In this document: in pieces, positions 23,150 through 31,199 of the stretch
Position numbering within the stretch: position 1 is the stretch's first letter
Layout: every line of letters begins with the position of its first letter
From: JAVEYA01 sp034003745
GTDB taxonomy: Bacteria; Bacillota; Peptococcia; DRI-13; PHAD01
Assembly (NCBI GenBank): GCA_034003745.1
Contig: JAVEYA010000008.1
Coordinates: 1 to 42,582, forward strand
Direction: 5' to 3'
Length of the DNA stretch: 42,582 bases
Position numbers and translations under genes: made by a program
Notes under the pieces: model-generated
Databases searched by the model: none
Seen by the model: only the letters and a program-made list of their open reading frames with translations
What the model was told of the DNA's origin: nothing

Positions 23150-23848
23150 ATGGTAAAAATCATGGTAGTGGATGATGAAGTCAGTATCCGCGAACTGGTT
23201 AAATTCAATCTGGAAAAATCGGGTTATGCCGTGGAATGTCATGACGATGGCCTGAAAGCGTTAAAAAGAATTATGGATGAGCCGCCGGATTTGCTGGTCC
23301 TGGATTTGATGCTGCCGGGCCTGGATGGGCTGGAAATCTGCCGCCATTTGCGCCAGCAGGAGAAAACCCGCACTTTGCCTATTATTATGCTGACGGCCAA
23401 AGCAGAAGAAATTGACCGGGTGGTCGGCCTGGAGATCGGCGCGGACGACTACCTGACCAAACCGTTCTCCCCCCGGGAGCTGGTGGCCCGCATTAAATCC
23501 TTATTGCGCAGGAGCCAGAACAATAACCACCCTGTGGAAAAAGCGAACGCCCCGGTTATCCGGGGAGCGCTGAAGATTTATCCGGAAAGATATGAAGCTA
23601 CTTTAAACGAGACTGTGCTGGAACTCACGCCCAAGGAATTCCAGCTTCTGATGCAGCTGGCGGCGAATCCCGGTAAAGTCTATACGCGGGAGTTCCTGCT
23701 GGAAAACATTTGGGGGTATGAATTCGCCGGGGATACCCGGACGGTGGATGTACACATTCGGCATTTGCGGCAGAAACTGGAACAAAATGCGGATGAGCCC
23801 GCCCTGATTGAGACAATCCGGGGTATCGGCTACCGCTTTAAAAGCTGA
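23150..23848 (+). CDS. phoP: OmpR-family response regulator, PhoP/PhoB-like
   Basis: A 232-residue DNA-binding response regulator. The receiver domain has the acidic pair DD (8-9), phospho-acceptor Asp52 (LLVLDLMLPG), and LTKPF near 100. The winged-helix domain includes LTPKEFQLLMQLAANPGKVYTRE and RTVDVHIRHLRQKLE. The kinase gene begins 2 bp after its stop. The Pho-box promoter 1.4 kb downstream, ahead of pstB-phoU, supports assignment to phosphate control over other OmpR pairs. Confidence 0.92.
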   Translation: MVKIMVVDDEVSIRELVKFNLEKSGYAVECHDDGLKALKRIMDEPPDLLVLDLMLPGLDGLEICRHLRQQEKTRTLPIIMLTAKAEEIDRVVGLEIGADDYLTKPFSPRELVARIKSLLRRSQNNNHPVEKANAPVIRGALKIYPERYEATLNETVLELTPKEFQLLMQLAANPGKVYTREFLLENIWGYEFAGDTRTVDVHIRHLRQKLEQNADEPALIETIRGIGYRFKS

Positions 23849-23850
23849 AA

Positions 23851-25215
23851 ATGAGCAAACTTTCTTTAAAGGTAGCGATGGCCGCCGCCGTTTGTGCGGT
23901 CCTGACCCTGGGGATCATCGTATATATCACGCATGCCCGGGAGGATGTCTCGCCCCTGCCGGTGATTCTACTGACGGGTTTGTTTGGCGTGCTGATGTTT
24001 TATATTTGGTTTGACAATAACCAGGCCGCCTATATCCGGGAAATGGATGAGATGGTTCAGGCTTTTGCCCGAGGCGATTTCAGCGGGAGCGTCTTTAATA
24101 ACAAAGCCGATGAACTGGGAAATTTGAATAAATCTTTGTATATCATGGCCGATACCTTAAACCGCCGCCTGCTGCAGACCGAGCATGAAAAGGACCAGAT
24201 GGCGACCATTTTGACCAGTATGGTGGAAGGGGTCTTGGCTTTTGACGTGTCCGGGCGGCTCTTATTAATGAATAAAACGGCCGAGGATATGTTGGGGATC
24301 ACTTTCCAGGAAGCGGGGAACCGGTTTTTCCTGGAGATCCTGCGCAATCATCAATTGGCCGATTTGCTGAAAAAGGGCTTGTCCGACGGCGCCCGGCAAG
24401 TCATTGAGACCACTTTGTCTCCTGCCGATCCGGAGTATTACCGCATCTATATTACGCCGATTATCGGCAAAGAAGATATTTCCCAGGGGGTCATCGTGGT
24501 ACTGCGCAATGTAACTGAAGTGCGGCGCTTAGAGCAGGTCCGCAGTGATTTTGTGGCCAATGTTTCCCATGAATTACGGACACCCCTAACCTCTATCAAA
24601 GGCTATGTGGAAACATTAATGGACGGCGCCGTCGAAGATACGGCAACAGCGCAGAAATTCCTGAGCATCATTAATTCGGAGGCTGACCGCTTAAACCGGC
24701 TGATCAGCGACCTGCTGTATCTCTCGAGACTGGAGACGGGATGGGTGGAGCTGGCCAAAAAGTGGATCAATTCCCGCCAGTTGGTGGACAGTGTAGCCGA
24801 ATTATTGGAGAAGGCCGCCGAGGAAAAAAATATTACCTTAGAAAGCGTTATTGAGCCCGGCGCCGCCAATATCTACGGGAATCCGGGCATGCTGGAGCAG
24901 GTGCTGATTAATCTTTTGGAAAACGCCATCAAATATTCTTATGACGGCGGCGTCGTGAAGGTAGAGATCGCGCCGTATGAACAAGGTTCCGCCATCAAAG
25001 TGATCGATAACGGTATGGGGATTCCGGCGGAGAGCCTGAGCCGCATTTTCGAACGGTTTTACCGGGTAGATAAAGGCCGCTCGCGTAAAGCCGGCGGTAC
25101 GGGCTTAGGATTATCAATCGTCAAGCATATCGTGGAACGGCACCGCGGTCAGGTCCGGGTAGAATCGGAAGAGGACAAAGGAACGACCTTTACAATTATT
25201 CTGCCGGTGAAATAG
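23851..25215 (+). CDS. phoR: Sensor histidine kinase, PhoR-like
   Basis: Membrane histidine kinase of 454 residues. Two hydrophobic segments (about residues 8-27 and 38-55) are separated by only about ten residues, so there is no extracellular sensor domain. After them come a HAMP-like region, a PAS domain (MVEGVLAFDVSGRLLLMN), the HisKA box FVANVSHELRTPLTSIKGYVE and an ATPase domain with LINLLENAIKYS, DNGMGIP and GGTGLGLSIVK. Such PhoR proteins take their signal inside the membrane or cytoplasm, in known systems through PhoU and the Pst transporter. The kinase partner of the regulator encoded just upstream. Confidence 0.92.
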   Translation: MSKLSLKVAMAAAVCAVLTLGIIVYITHAREDVSPLPVILLTGLFGVLMFYIWFDNNQAAYIREMDEMVQAFARGDFSGSVFNNKADELGNLNKSLYIMADTLNRRLLQTEHEKDQMATILTSMVEGVLAFDVSGRLLLMNKTAEDMLGITFQEAGNRFFLEILRNHQLADLLKKGLSDGARQVIETTLSPADPEYYRIYITPIIGKEDISQGVIVVLRNVTEVRRLEQVRSDFVANVSHELRTPLTSIKGYVETLMDGAVEDTATAQKFLSIINSEADRLNRLISDLLYLSRLETGWVELAKKWINSRQLVDSVAELLEKAAEEKNITLESVIEPGAANIYGNPGMLEQVLINLLENAIKYSYDGGVVKVEIAPYEQGSAIKVIDNGMGIPAESLSRIFERFYRVDKGRSRKAGGTGLGLSIVKHIVERHRGQVRVESEEDKGTTFTIILPVK

Positions 25216-25221
25216 GATACT

Positions 25222-25287
25222 CTAACAAAAAATTAACCTGTCTTTAACAGGAGCTTAAATATAAACAAACACTCCTTTTTATATAAT
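25222..25287 (+). promoter_or_regulatory. Pho box and promoter of pstB-phoU
   Basis: Four hexamers in exact 11-bp phase, CTAACA (25222), TTAACC (25233), TTAACA (25244) and TTAAAT (25255), match the Bacillus PhoP direct repeats (TTAACA). A consensus -10 TATAAT lies at 25282-25287 without a good -35, as expected for an activator-dependent promoter. Confidence 0.85.
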
Positions 25288-25316
25288 GATGGCAGTGAAA
25301 AGGGGTGTCCGAAAAA

Positions 25317-26081
25317 ATGGAGAAAACGAGCGCTAAGATTGCAGTCAGAAATTTAAACCTTTTTTACGGCGAACAACAGGCCTTAAAAGATGTAAGCATT
25401 GAAATCGTCTCCCATAGCATTACCGCGTTTATCGGACCTTCCGGCTGCGGAAAATCGACTTTCATCCGGGTTATCAACCGGATGAACGATTTAATTGACG
25501 GGGTCAGAATTACCGGTGAGGTCTATATTGATAACCGGGAAATTTACCAGCCGGATGTCGATGTAGTGGCCCTGCGCAAGAAGGTGGGAATGGTTTTCCA
25601 GCGTCCCAATCCGTTTCCCATGTCCGTATACGATAATATTGCCTACGGCCCGCGCATTCACGGGATCAAGGAGCGGAAGAAGCTGGATTTGATCGTGGAA
25701 AAGAGCTTGCGTCAGGCGGTGCTGTGGGACGAAGTGAAGGACCGGCTGTATAAGCCGGCCCTCGGTTTATCCGGAGGGCAGCAACAAAGATTGTGCATCG
25801 CCCGGCTCCTTGCGGTAGAACCGGAAGTGCTCCTGATGGATGAACCCACTTCCGCTCTGGATCCCATCTCCACACTGAGAATTGAGGAACTGGTCCAGGA
25901 TTTAAAGAAGGAGTACACCATCGTGATTGTCACGCACAATATGCAGCAGGCGGCCCGTATCTCGAACGCTACGGCGTATTTCTTGCATGGGGAAATCATT
26001 GAGTATGACGCTACCGAGATCATTTTCACCAATCCCCGCAGCAAAGAGACCGAGGATTATATTACAGGACGTTTTGGCTGA
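25317..26081 (+). CDS. pstB: Phosphate ABC transporter ATP-binding protein PstB
   Basis: ATPase subunit of the high-affinity phosphate importer. Walker A GPSGCGKST, the PstB-specific FIRVINRMNDL, signature LSGGQQQRL and Walker B VLLMDEPTSALDP are present. The length (254 residues) is normal. The ATG at 25317 is 9 bp from AGGGGTG; a GTG at 25305 is possible. It lies under a Pho-box promoter and is followed by phoU. pstS, pstC and pstA are absent here, which is unusual; they may be elsewhere. Confidence 0.95.
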   Translation: MEKTSAKIAVRNLNLFYGEQQALKDVSIEIVSHSITAFIGPSGCGKSTFIRVINRMNDLIDGVRITGEVYIDNREIYQPDVDVVALRKKVGMVFQRPNPFPMSVYDNIAYGPRIHGIKERKKLDLIVEKSLRQAVLWDEVKDRLYKPALGLSGGQQQRLCIARLLAVEPEVLLMDEPTSALDPISTLRIEELVQDLKKEYTIVIVTHNMQQAARISNATAYFLHGEIIEYDATEIIFTNPRSKETEDYITGRFG

Positions 26082-26163
26082 GACGGGTTCCGTCCCTGGG
26101 CGTATTTGACCGGATGCGTGTTTAGACATAGGGATGACGATTATTGAGATGGAGTGATCTAAA

Positions 26164-26820
26164 ATGATGAGACATAGTTTCGATGACAGTCTGGACTCTC
26201 TGGTGCAGGATATCCTGCGTATGGGCAGTTTGGTGGAGAAAATGCTGGATAAGTCGGTAGAATCATTGAAGCAACAGGATTTACAGGCGGCGCAGGAAGT
26301 TCTAAAAATGGAAGAAGAAATAGATCAGGCGGAACACGTCATCGAGCAGAAATGCCTGAACCTGATTGCGACCCAGCAGCCCCTGGCCAAAGACCTCCGC
26401 CGGATTACCGCGGGCTTTAAGATTATCACCGACCTGGAAAGAATGGCGGACTATTGTGAGGATATCGCCAAAGTGACTCTGCGCATTGCCGATGAACCGC
26501 TGATTAAGCCACTGATCGACATTCCGCGGATGAGCCGGATGGCGCAGAAGATGCTGAGGGATGCGCTGGATTCGTATGCGCATGAGGATGTGGAGCTGGC
26601 CCATCAGATGTGCAGGGACGATGATGAGGTCGATCATATTTACGCTCAGATCCTGCGCGAACTGTTAACCTATATGATGGAGAACCCTAAAACCATTACG
26701 CAGGCCACCAGTCTGTTGTTCGTTGGACGCTATATCGAAAGAATTGCCGACCACGCCACCAATATCGGCGAGCGGGTTATCTATCAGGTGACCGGGGTCA
26801 AGAAGGAACTGAACGGTTAA
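26164..26820 (+). CDS. phoU: Phosphate signalling protein PhoU
   Basis: A 218-residue all-helical protein of two similar three-helix bundles, each with the E/DxxxD metal-binding pattern (DLERMADYCEDIAK and YIERIADHATNIGE). PhoU connects Pst transport to PhoR and suppresses the Pho response at high phosphate. The start is ATG 26164, following GGAGTGATCTAAA. It shares the Pho-box transcript with pstB. Confidence 0.96.
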   Translation: MMRHSFDDSLDSLVQDILRMGSLVEKMLDKSVESLKQQDLQAAQEVLKMEEEIDQAEHVIEQKCLNLIATQQPLAKDLRRITAGFKIITDLERMADYCEDIAKVTLRIADEPLIKPLIDIPRMSRMAQKMLRDALDSYAHEDVELAHQMCRDDDEVDHIYAQILRELLTYMMENPKTITQATSLLFVGRYIERIADHATNIGERVIYQVTGVKKELNG

Positions 26821-26854
26821 GAGAAGTAAATAACCAATGCGGAGCATGAAATCA

Positions 26855-26899
26855 GCCTGCCGGGGATACGCGAATAAGGGTATCCGCCGGCAGGTTTTT
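26855..26899 (+). terminator. Terminator of the pstB-phoU operon
   Basis: GCCTGCCGGGGATAC and GTATCCGCCGGCAGG form a strong, almost perfect hairpin followed by TTTTT. Confidence 0.9.
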
Positions 26900-26994
26900 G
26901 CTTATATTATCAATATTTACCCGGTTCAAAAGAAGGATAAGTTTTCCTGACTGTAGAATATAACAATGTTAATGGCAAAAAAGGCGGGATAGAA

Positions 26995-28011
26995 TTGGCT
27001 TCCAGGAAAAGTACACGCGGGGCGGAAAATAATAAGGGCGGTAAGGCGCAGAACGGCCGTTTTTCGGAAAGATCCAAGACGCTGCTTTTGATTATTGTGG
27101 TCCTGTTCATTGTCTTCTACGTCCGGGGACCTTTTAGGGCCTTTGTGCAGCAATTCTTCGTCAAAACCACCCAGGTAGAGGTCTCCGTCCTGGAAGACAA
27201 ACAGGACGCGGAGTTTTTGCTGATCCGCAATGAGAAGGCGGTTTCTTCGGAACTGCGGGGGACTTTTGAGAAAAGCAGCGCGGAAGGCGAACGGGTCAAT
27301 AAAGACGCAGTGGTCGGGTATCTCACGGTAACGACGGGGACAAGCCTGGAAAAGACGGAAAGGCTGCCGGTGACGGCGCCTTATACCGGGATTGTCTCCT
27401 ATCATACGGACGGCTATGAAAGCATCTGCAATCCCGAAACGTGGCCGGCCCTGGATTTGAATAAGCTGGTAGAATTGCAAAAAGGATTATCCTCCGGAAA
27501 GAGTGGAGAGAATAAAAAAGAGGGCGCCATCGCGCCCGGACAAGCTTTATTTAAGATCATGGATAATTTGGCCGAAGCGTACATTTTTACGGAAATCCCG
27601 CTGCCGGAGGGGCATGAGCTGACCGTAGGCGGCAGCGTAGCGCTGGATTTAGCCGAGGGGGCTCCCGGACGTATCCGGGGGACTGTCACCCAGCTGGAAC
27701 AAAAAAATGAGCTGACCAGGCTGCTGATCGAGATGCCGCCCATGCCGCAGTTGAACGAATACCGTAAAGTCAAGGGCAGTATTGTGGTAAAAAGTATTGA
27801 GGGCGCCATTGTGGATAAATGGGTATTGGCTGAAAAGGAAGGCAGAAAAGGGATCTATCTGTTGGAAAACGGAATAGTGGTCTGGCAGGAAGTGGTCATT
27901 ATCAGTCAGGTCGGGGATAAGGCGGTTGTGGAAGGACTGGAGAAGGATGATTGGATTATCACGATGCCGGCTTATGTCACCGAGGGACAAAAACTAAGAT
28001 TCCACAGGTAA
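26995..28011 (+). CDS. HlyD-like membrane-anchored protein of the division cluster
   Basis: A 338-residue protein with a basic, disordered N-terminus, one membrane anchor (about residues 29-46, LLLIIVVLFIVFY) and an extracytoplasmic part. VTAPYTGIVSYHTDGYE resembles the lipoyl/barrel-sandwich motif of HlyD-type adaptor proteins, and the C-terminal YLLENGIVVWQEVVIISQVGDKAVVEGLEKDD resembles their membrane-proximal domain. Proteins of this type lie just before yggS-sepF in several clostridia, from memory, with unknown role; no ABC transporter is nearby. The start is TTG 26995 behind GGCGGGAT, an unusual codon. Confidence 0.85.
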   Translation: MASRKSTRGAENNKGGKAQNGRFSERSKTLLLIIVVLFIVFYVRGPFRAFVQQFFVKTTQVEVSVLEDKQDAEFLLIRNEKAVSSELRGTFEKSSAEGERVNKDAVVGYLTVTTGTSLEKTERLPVTAPYTGIVSYHTDGYESICNPETWPALDLNKLVELQKGLSSGKSGENKKEGAIAPGQALFKIMDNLAEAYIFTEIPLPEGHELTVGGSVALDLAEGAPGRIRGTVTQLEQKNELTRLLIEMPPMPQLNEYRKVKGSIVVKSIEGAIVDKWVLAEKEGRKGIYLLENGIVVWQEVVIISQVGDKAVVEGLEKDDWIITMPAYVTEGQKLRFHR

Positions 28012-28027
28012 CGATGGAGATACACTT

Positions 28028-28732
28028 ATGGATAGTATCAGGGATAGATATAACGAGGTCTGGGCTGAGGTCGGGGCGGCCTGCCGCAGAAGCGAGCGGG
28101 ACCCTGACGGCGTAAGGATTGTCGCCGTTACGAAGACCCAGCCGGTGGAAATTCTTCAGGCTGCCCGGGAACAAGGGATTACGGTCTTCGGCGAGAATCG
28201 GGTGCAGGAATTGCTGCAAAAACAAACAGCGCTCTCCCCGGGGATAGAGTGGCATCTCATCGGAACGCTCCAGCGCAATAAGGCCAAGTTTGTGGTCGGC
28301 CGGGCAGCGCTGATCCATTCGGTGGATTCGGCAAAACTGGCCCGGACTATCAGTATGGAAGCGCTGGCCACAGGCGTGACGCAGGATGTACTTTTGCAGA
28401 TCAATATTGCGGAAGAACCCAGTAAGCATGGTTTTTCCGCTGAAGATATATTGACAGAAATTAAGGAAATTTCCGCGTTAAAGGGAATTAAGGTTAAAGG
28501 GCTGATGACAATGGCCCCGTATACCGATGAGCCCGAATCGGTAAGATTTGTGTTCAAAAAATTGAAGGATTTATCGAAGAGGATAGCGGAGCTTCATTTA
28601 CCCGGCATAGAAATGCGGGAACTCTCCATGGGCATGAGCAATGATTTCGCCGTGGCCGTGGAAGAGGGGGCCACCCTGATTCGGGTGGGCAGCAGAATTT
28701 TCGGGGAAAGAAATTATAAGGAGGAGAAATAA
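28028..28732 (+). CDS. YggS-family PLP homeostasis protein (YlmE)
   Basis: PLP-binding protein with the fold of the alanine racemase barrel, but without racemase activity; it buffers pyridoxal phosphate and affects amino-acid balance. The PLP lysine lies in IVAVTKTQP (Lys at about residue 38), followed by FGENRVQELLQK and IEWHLIGTLQRNKAKFV. MGMSNDFAVAVEEGATLIRVGSRIFG closes the phosphate-binding site. The length (234) is normal. sepF starts at the base after its stop. Confidence 0.95.
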   Translation: MDSIRDRYNEVWAEVGAACRRSERDPDGVRIVAVTKTQPVEILQAAREQGITVFGENRVQELLQKQTALSPGIEWHLIGTLQRNKAKFVVGRAALIHSVDSAKLARTISMEALATGVTQDVLLQINIAEEPSKHGFSAEDILTEIKEISALKGIKVKGLMTMAPYTDEPESVRFVFKKLKDLSKRIAELHLPGIEMRELSMGMSNDFAVAVEEGATLIRVGSRIFGERNYKEEK

Positions 28733-29203
28733 ATGGGCGTCGTGGATAAGTTTCTGGATATAATGGGATTTACGGAGGTCCGGGAAGAGGTTATCACCGA
28801 GCAGGAAAATATAGTGGAGACTTTGCCGGAAATAAAAACGCGCAACAAGCCCAAGGGACAAATAGTGCCTTTCAACGCCGGTAAGGAACAGATCCGGGTG
28901 GTTCTGGTCGAGCCGGTGGTATTCGACGACTGCCAGCAGATCTCCGACAGCTTGAAAAGCAGAAGAACCGTGATCATCAATCTGGAAAATATGGATATGG
29001 TCACGGCGCGCCGGATTATCGACTTCGTTGGCGGAACGGCCTATGCACTGGGCGGGACGCTGCAGAAAATCGGAGCGGGCATCATTATCGCCGTACCTAA
29101 TAATGTGGATATCTCGGGGGATTTGGCTTCGATGAGCCAGCCTAAGGATATTCTCTCCTGGATTAATAAAGTCAATCAGGGTACAGAATTAAGGGGAAGG
29201 TAG
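28733..29203 (+). CDS. sepF: Cell division protein SepF
   Basis: Membrane-associated partner of FtsZ that bundles filaments and anchors the Z ring. An N-terminal amphipathic helix (MGVVDKFLDIMGF) is followed by a short linker and the SepF core (VFDDCQQISDSLKSRRTVIINLENMD, then RRIIDFVGGTAYALGG). The 156-residue length is typical. The ATG at 28733 has AAGGAGGAG upstream. It works with FtsZ (16) and DivIVA (30336) encoded in this window. Confidence 0.96.
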   Translation: MGVVDKFLDIMGFTEVREEVITEQENIVETLPEIKTRNKPKGQIVPFNAGKEQIRVVLVEPVVFDDCQQISDSLKSRRTVIINLENMDMVTARRIIDFVGGTAYALGGTLQKIGAGIIIAVPNNVDISGDLASMSQPKDILSWINKVNQGTELRGR

Positions 29204-29213
29204 TGCATCATCC

Positions 29214-30011
29214 TTGAAAAAGATTGGTTTTATCGGCGGCGGCGCGATGGGCGAGGCGCTCATCAAGGGCATCCTGGCCCAGGGCTTCGAGCCTGTACAT
29301 ATTACAGTCAGTGAAAAAGATGCGGCGCGCCGGCAGTACCTGCAAAAAGAATACGGCATTGCCGTGGCTATAGATAATGTGGCGCTGGTGGAACAGTCCG
29401 AGATCATTATTCTGGCGGTAAAGCCGCAGAATCTGTCCGCGGTGGTGGAAAGCTTTGCCTTGAAGTTGGGCAGGGAGAAAATCCTGGTCTCCATTTTGGC
29501 GGGGGTAACGCTGGCCAAGCTGGAAAAACTGCTCCCGGAGGGCAGCAAAGTGGTGCGCGTAATGCCCAATACTCCGGCCTTGATCGGCGAGGGGACGGCT
29601 GTTTTATGCGGCGGAACCAACGTGACGGAAGAGGAACTGCAAGCGGCAGTGGACATTTTTGCCGCAGTGGGCAGCGCCAGCGTTTTGCCGGAGAATCTGT
29701 TCAATGCGGTGACCGGACTTTCCGGCAGCGGACCGGCTTACGTTTATTTGATGATTGAGGCCCTGGCCGACGGCGGGGTGATGGCCGGGCTGCCCCGGGA
29801 TATCGCCTATAAGCTGGCGGCGGAAACGGTTAAAGGCTCAGCCATGATGGTCATCCAGACGGGCAAGCACCCGGGCCAATTGAAGGATCTGGTTTGTTCC
29901 CCGGCCGGCACGACGATTTGTGGAATCCGTGAGATGGAAAAGGCCGGCGTCAGGGGCGCCTTGATGGACACGGTGCTTGCTTCCGCCAGGAGAGCGGGAG
30001 AGCTAAGTTAG
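29214..30011 (+). CDS. proC: Pyrroline-5-carboxylate reductase
   Basis: Last step of proline synthesis: NAD(P)H reduction of pyrroline-5-carboxylate in the cytoplasm. The Rossmann motif KIGFIGGGAMGEAL is at the N-terminus, VMPNTPALIGEG is in the middle, and the signature near TGLSGSGPAYVYLMIEALADGG is intact. The length (265) is normal. The start is TTG 29214; the nearest AGGT-like site is about 13 bp away, so initiation may depend on coupling to sepF. Its presence between sepF and yggT is a common clostridial arrangement. Confidence 0.95.
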   Translation: MKKIGFIGGGAMGEALIKGILAQGFEPVHITVSEKDAARRQYLQKEYGIAVAIDNVALVEQSEIIILAVKPQNLSAVVESFALKLGREKILVSILAGVTLAKLEKLLPEGSKVVRVMPNTPALIGEGTAVLCGGTNVTEEELQAAVDIFAAVGSASVLPENLFNAVTGLSGSGPAYVYLMIEALADGGVMAGLPRDIAYKLAAETVKGSAMMVIQTGKHPGQLKDLVCSPAGTTICGIREMEKAGVRGALMDTVLASARRAGELS

Positions 30012-30047
30012 TGAGCATAAGTTAACAATACACCGGGAGCGTGAAAA

Positions 30048-30308
30048 ATGTATCAGCTTATTCCTTATGTCCGGATCGCATTTGATGTTTATTACTGGTT
30101 GATCATTATCAGAGTAATTTTGTCCTGGGTGCCGCATGATCCTTATAAGCACATTTTCAGATTTATCTACGAAATCACCGAACCGGCCCTGGCGCCGTTT
30201 CGCCGCTTGATGGGACGCAGAATGATGATCGATTTTTCCCCGCTGTTTGCTCTTATCGTACTGCAGTTGCTTGAGACGGTAGTCTTAAATATCCTCAGCT
30301 ACTTTTAA
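30048..30308 (+). CDS. YggT family membrane protein (YlmG)
   Basis: An 86-residue protein with two hydrophobic segments (YWLIIIRVILSWVP and LFALIVLQLLETVVLNIL) and the conserved EPALAPFRRLMGR between them. It is conserved in sepF neighbourhoods, and in chloroplasts and bacteria it affects membrane organisation and division. The ATG at 30048 follows GGGAG by 8 bp. Confidence 0.93.
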   Translation: MYQLIPYVRIAFDVYYWLIIIRVILSWVPHDPYKHIFRFIYEITEPALAPFRRLMGRRMMIDFSPLFALIVLQLLETVVLNILSYF

Positions 30309-30335
30309 GATGAAGATCATTGAAAGAGGTGACAC

Positions 30336-30848
30336 GTGTTGTTAACACCTTTGGATATTCATAATAAAGAATTTAAAAAGAGCCTGCGCGGGTATGATAC
30401 AACGGATGTCGATGATTTCCTGGATGAGGTCATCAAGGATTTTGAGAGGATCTATAAGGAAAATCTCGAGTTGCAGGAAAAGATCAAGAAACAAGACGAC
30501 CATCTGCAGCGCTATAAGGAAATAGAGGAAACCCTGCAGAATACCATGGTGCTGGCGCAGAAGATGGCCGAGGAAGCTAAGCGCAACGCGGAAAAAGAGA
30601 CGGAACTGGCTATCTGGGAAGCCCGCAAGAAAGCCGAACAGATCGTCAGCGGGGCGCATGACGACGTCACCGAAGCCATTCGCAAAGTCGAAGCCCTCAA
30701 AGCCCAGGAGAAGCAGATGAAAATGAAGCTGAAGACGTTCCTTGCGACCCAGATGCAGATGCTGGAAAATGATTTTAAGGAAGAAGGGGACGACCCTTTG
30801 ATTAAGAAGGAGTATCTGGTCAAAAATGAACTTCTGGAAGATAACTGA
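30336..30848 (+). CDS. divIVA: DivIVA domain-containing protein
   Basis: Curvature-sensing coiled-coil protein at poles and septa. The N-terminal membrane-binding motif LTPLDIHNKEFKKSLRGYDTTDV, interrupted by no gap, is diagnostic, and most of the remainder is heptad-type coiled coil. It starts at GTG 30336 behind AAAGAGGTGA. The RNA-binding ylmH gene that often lies between yggT and divIVA is missing here. The 3' end overlaps yggU by 23 bp. Confidence 0.95.
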   Translation: MLLTPLDIHNKEFKKSLRGYDTTDVDDFLDEVIKDFERIYKENLELQEKIKKQDDHLQRYKEIEETLQNTMVLAQKMAEEAKRNAEKETELAIWEARKKAEQIVSGAHDDVTEAIRKVEALKAQEKQMKMKLKTFLATQMQMLENDFKEEGDDPLIKKEYLVKNELLEDN

Positions 30849-31128
30849 GACGGACGGAGGCGTGCAGTTTTCCTTAAAGATTCAACCGCGGGCCTCCCGA
30901 AATGAGATCGTCGGGTTGCAGGGAGACGCCCTGAAGCTCAGGATTACCGCGCCGCCGGTAGACGGCGAGGCCAATGAAGCGTGCATCCGGTTTATTGCGC
31001 AAATGCTGAAAGTACCTAAAAGCGCCGTAACGATCGTCAGCGGTCTGACCGGCCGGAACAAAACAGTGCATGTAGCCGGCCTGAATAAAGGAGAATTGCT
31101 GGAATTGGTTGAGACGAAGGGCAAGTAA
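30826..31128 (+). CDS. DUF167/YggU family protein
   Basis: A 100-residue protein of the YggU family, whose function is unknown. The signature FSLKIQPRASRNEIVG, then ITAPPVDGEANEACIRFIA and SGLTGRNKTVHV, is complete. It starts within the last codons of divIVA (23-bp overlap), so translation is coupled. Confidence 0.93.
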   Translation: MNFWKITETDGGVQFSLKIQPRASRNEIVGLQGDALKLRITAPPVDGEANEACIRFIAQMLKVPKSAVTIVSGLTGRNKTVHVAGLNKGELLELVETKGK

Positions 31129-31199
31129 GCTTGCTCTTTTTATTGACTTTTAAGGGCGATATGTTTATACTTTTTGGAAGTAATAATGAGGTGAGAGAC

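Noticed and set aside
31129..31199. Possible T-box leader of ileS
   Set aside because: The gap is only 71 bp with no specifier loop, T-box sequence or terminator.
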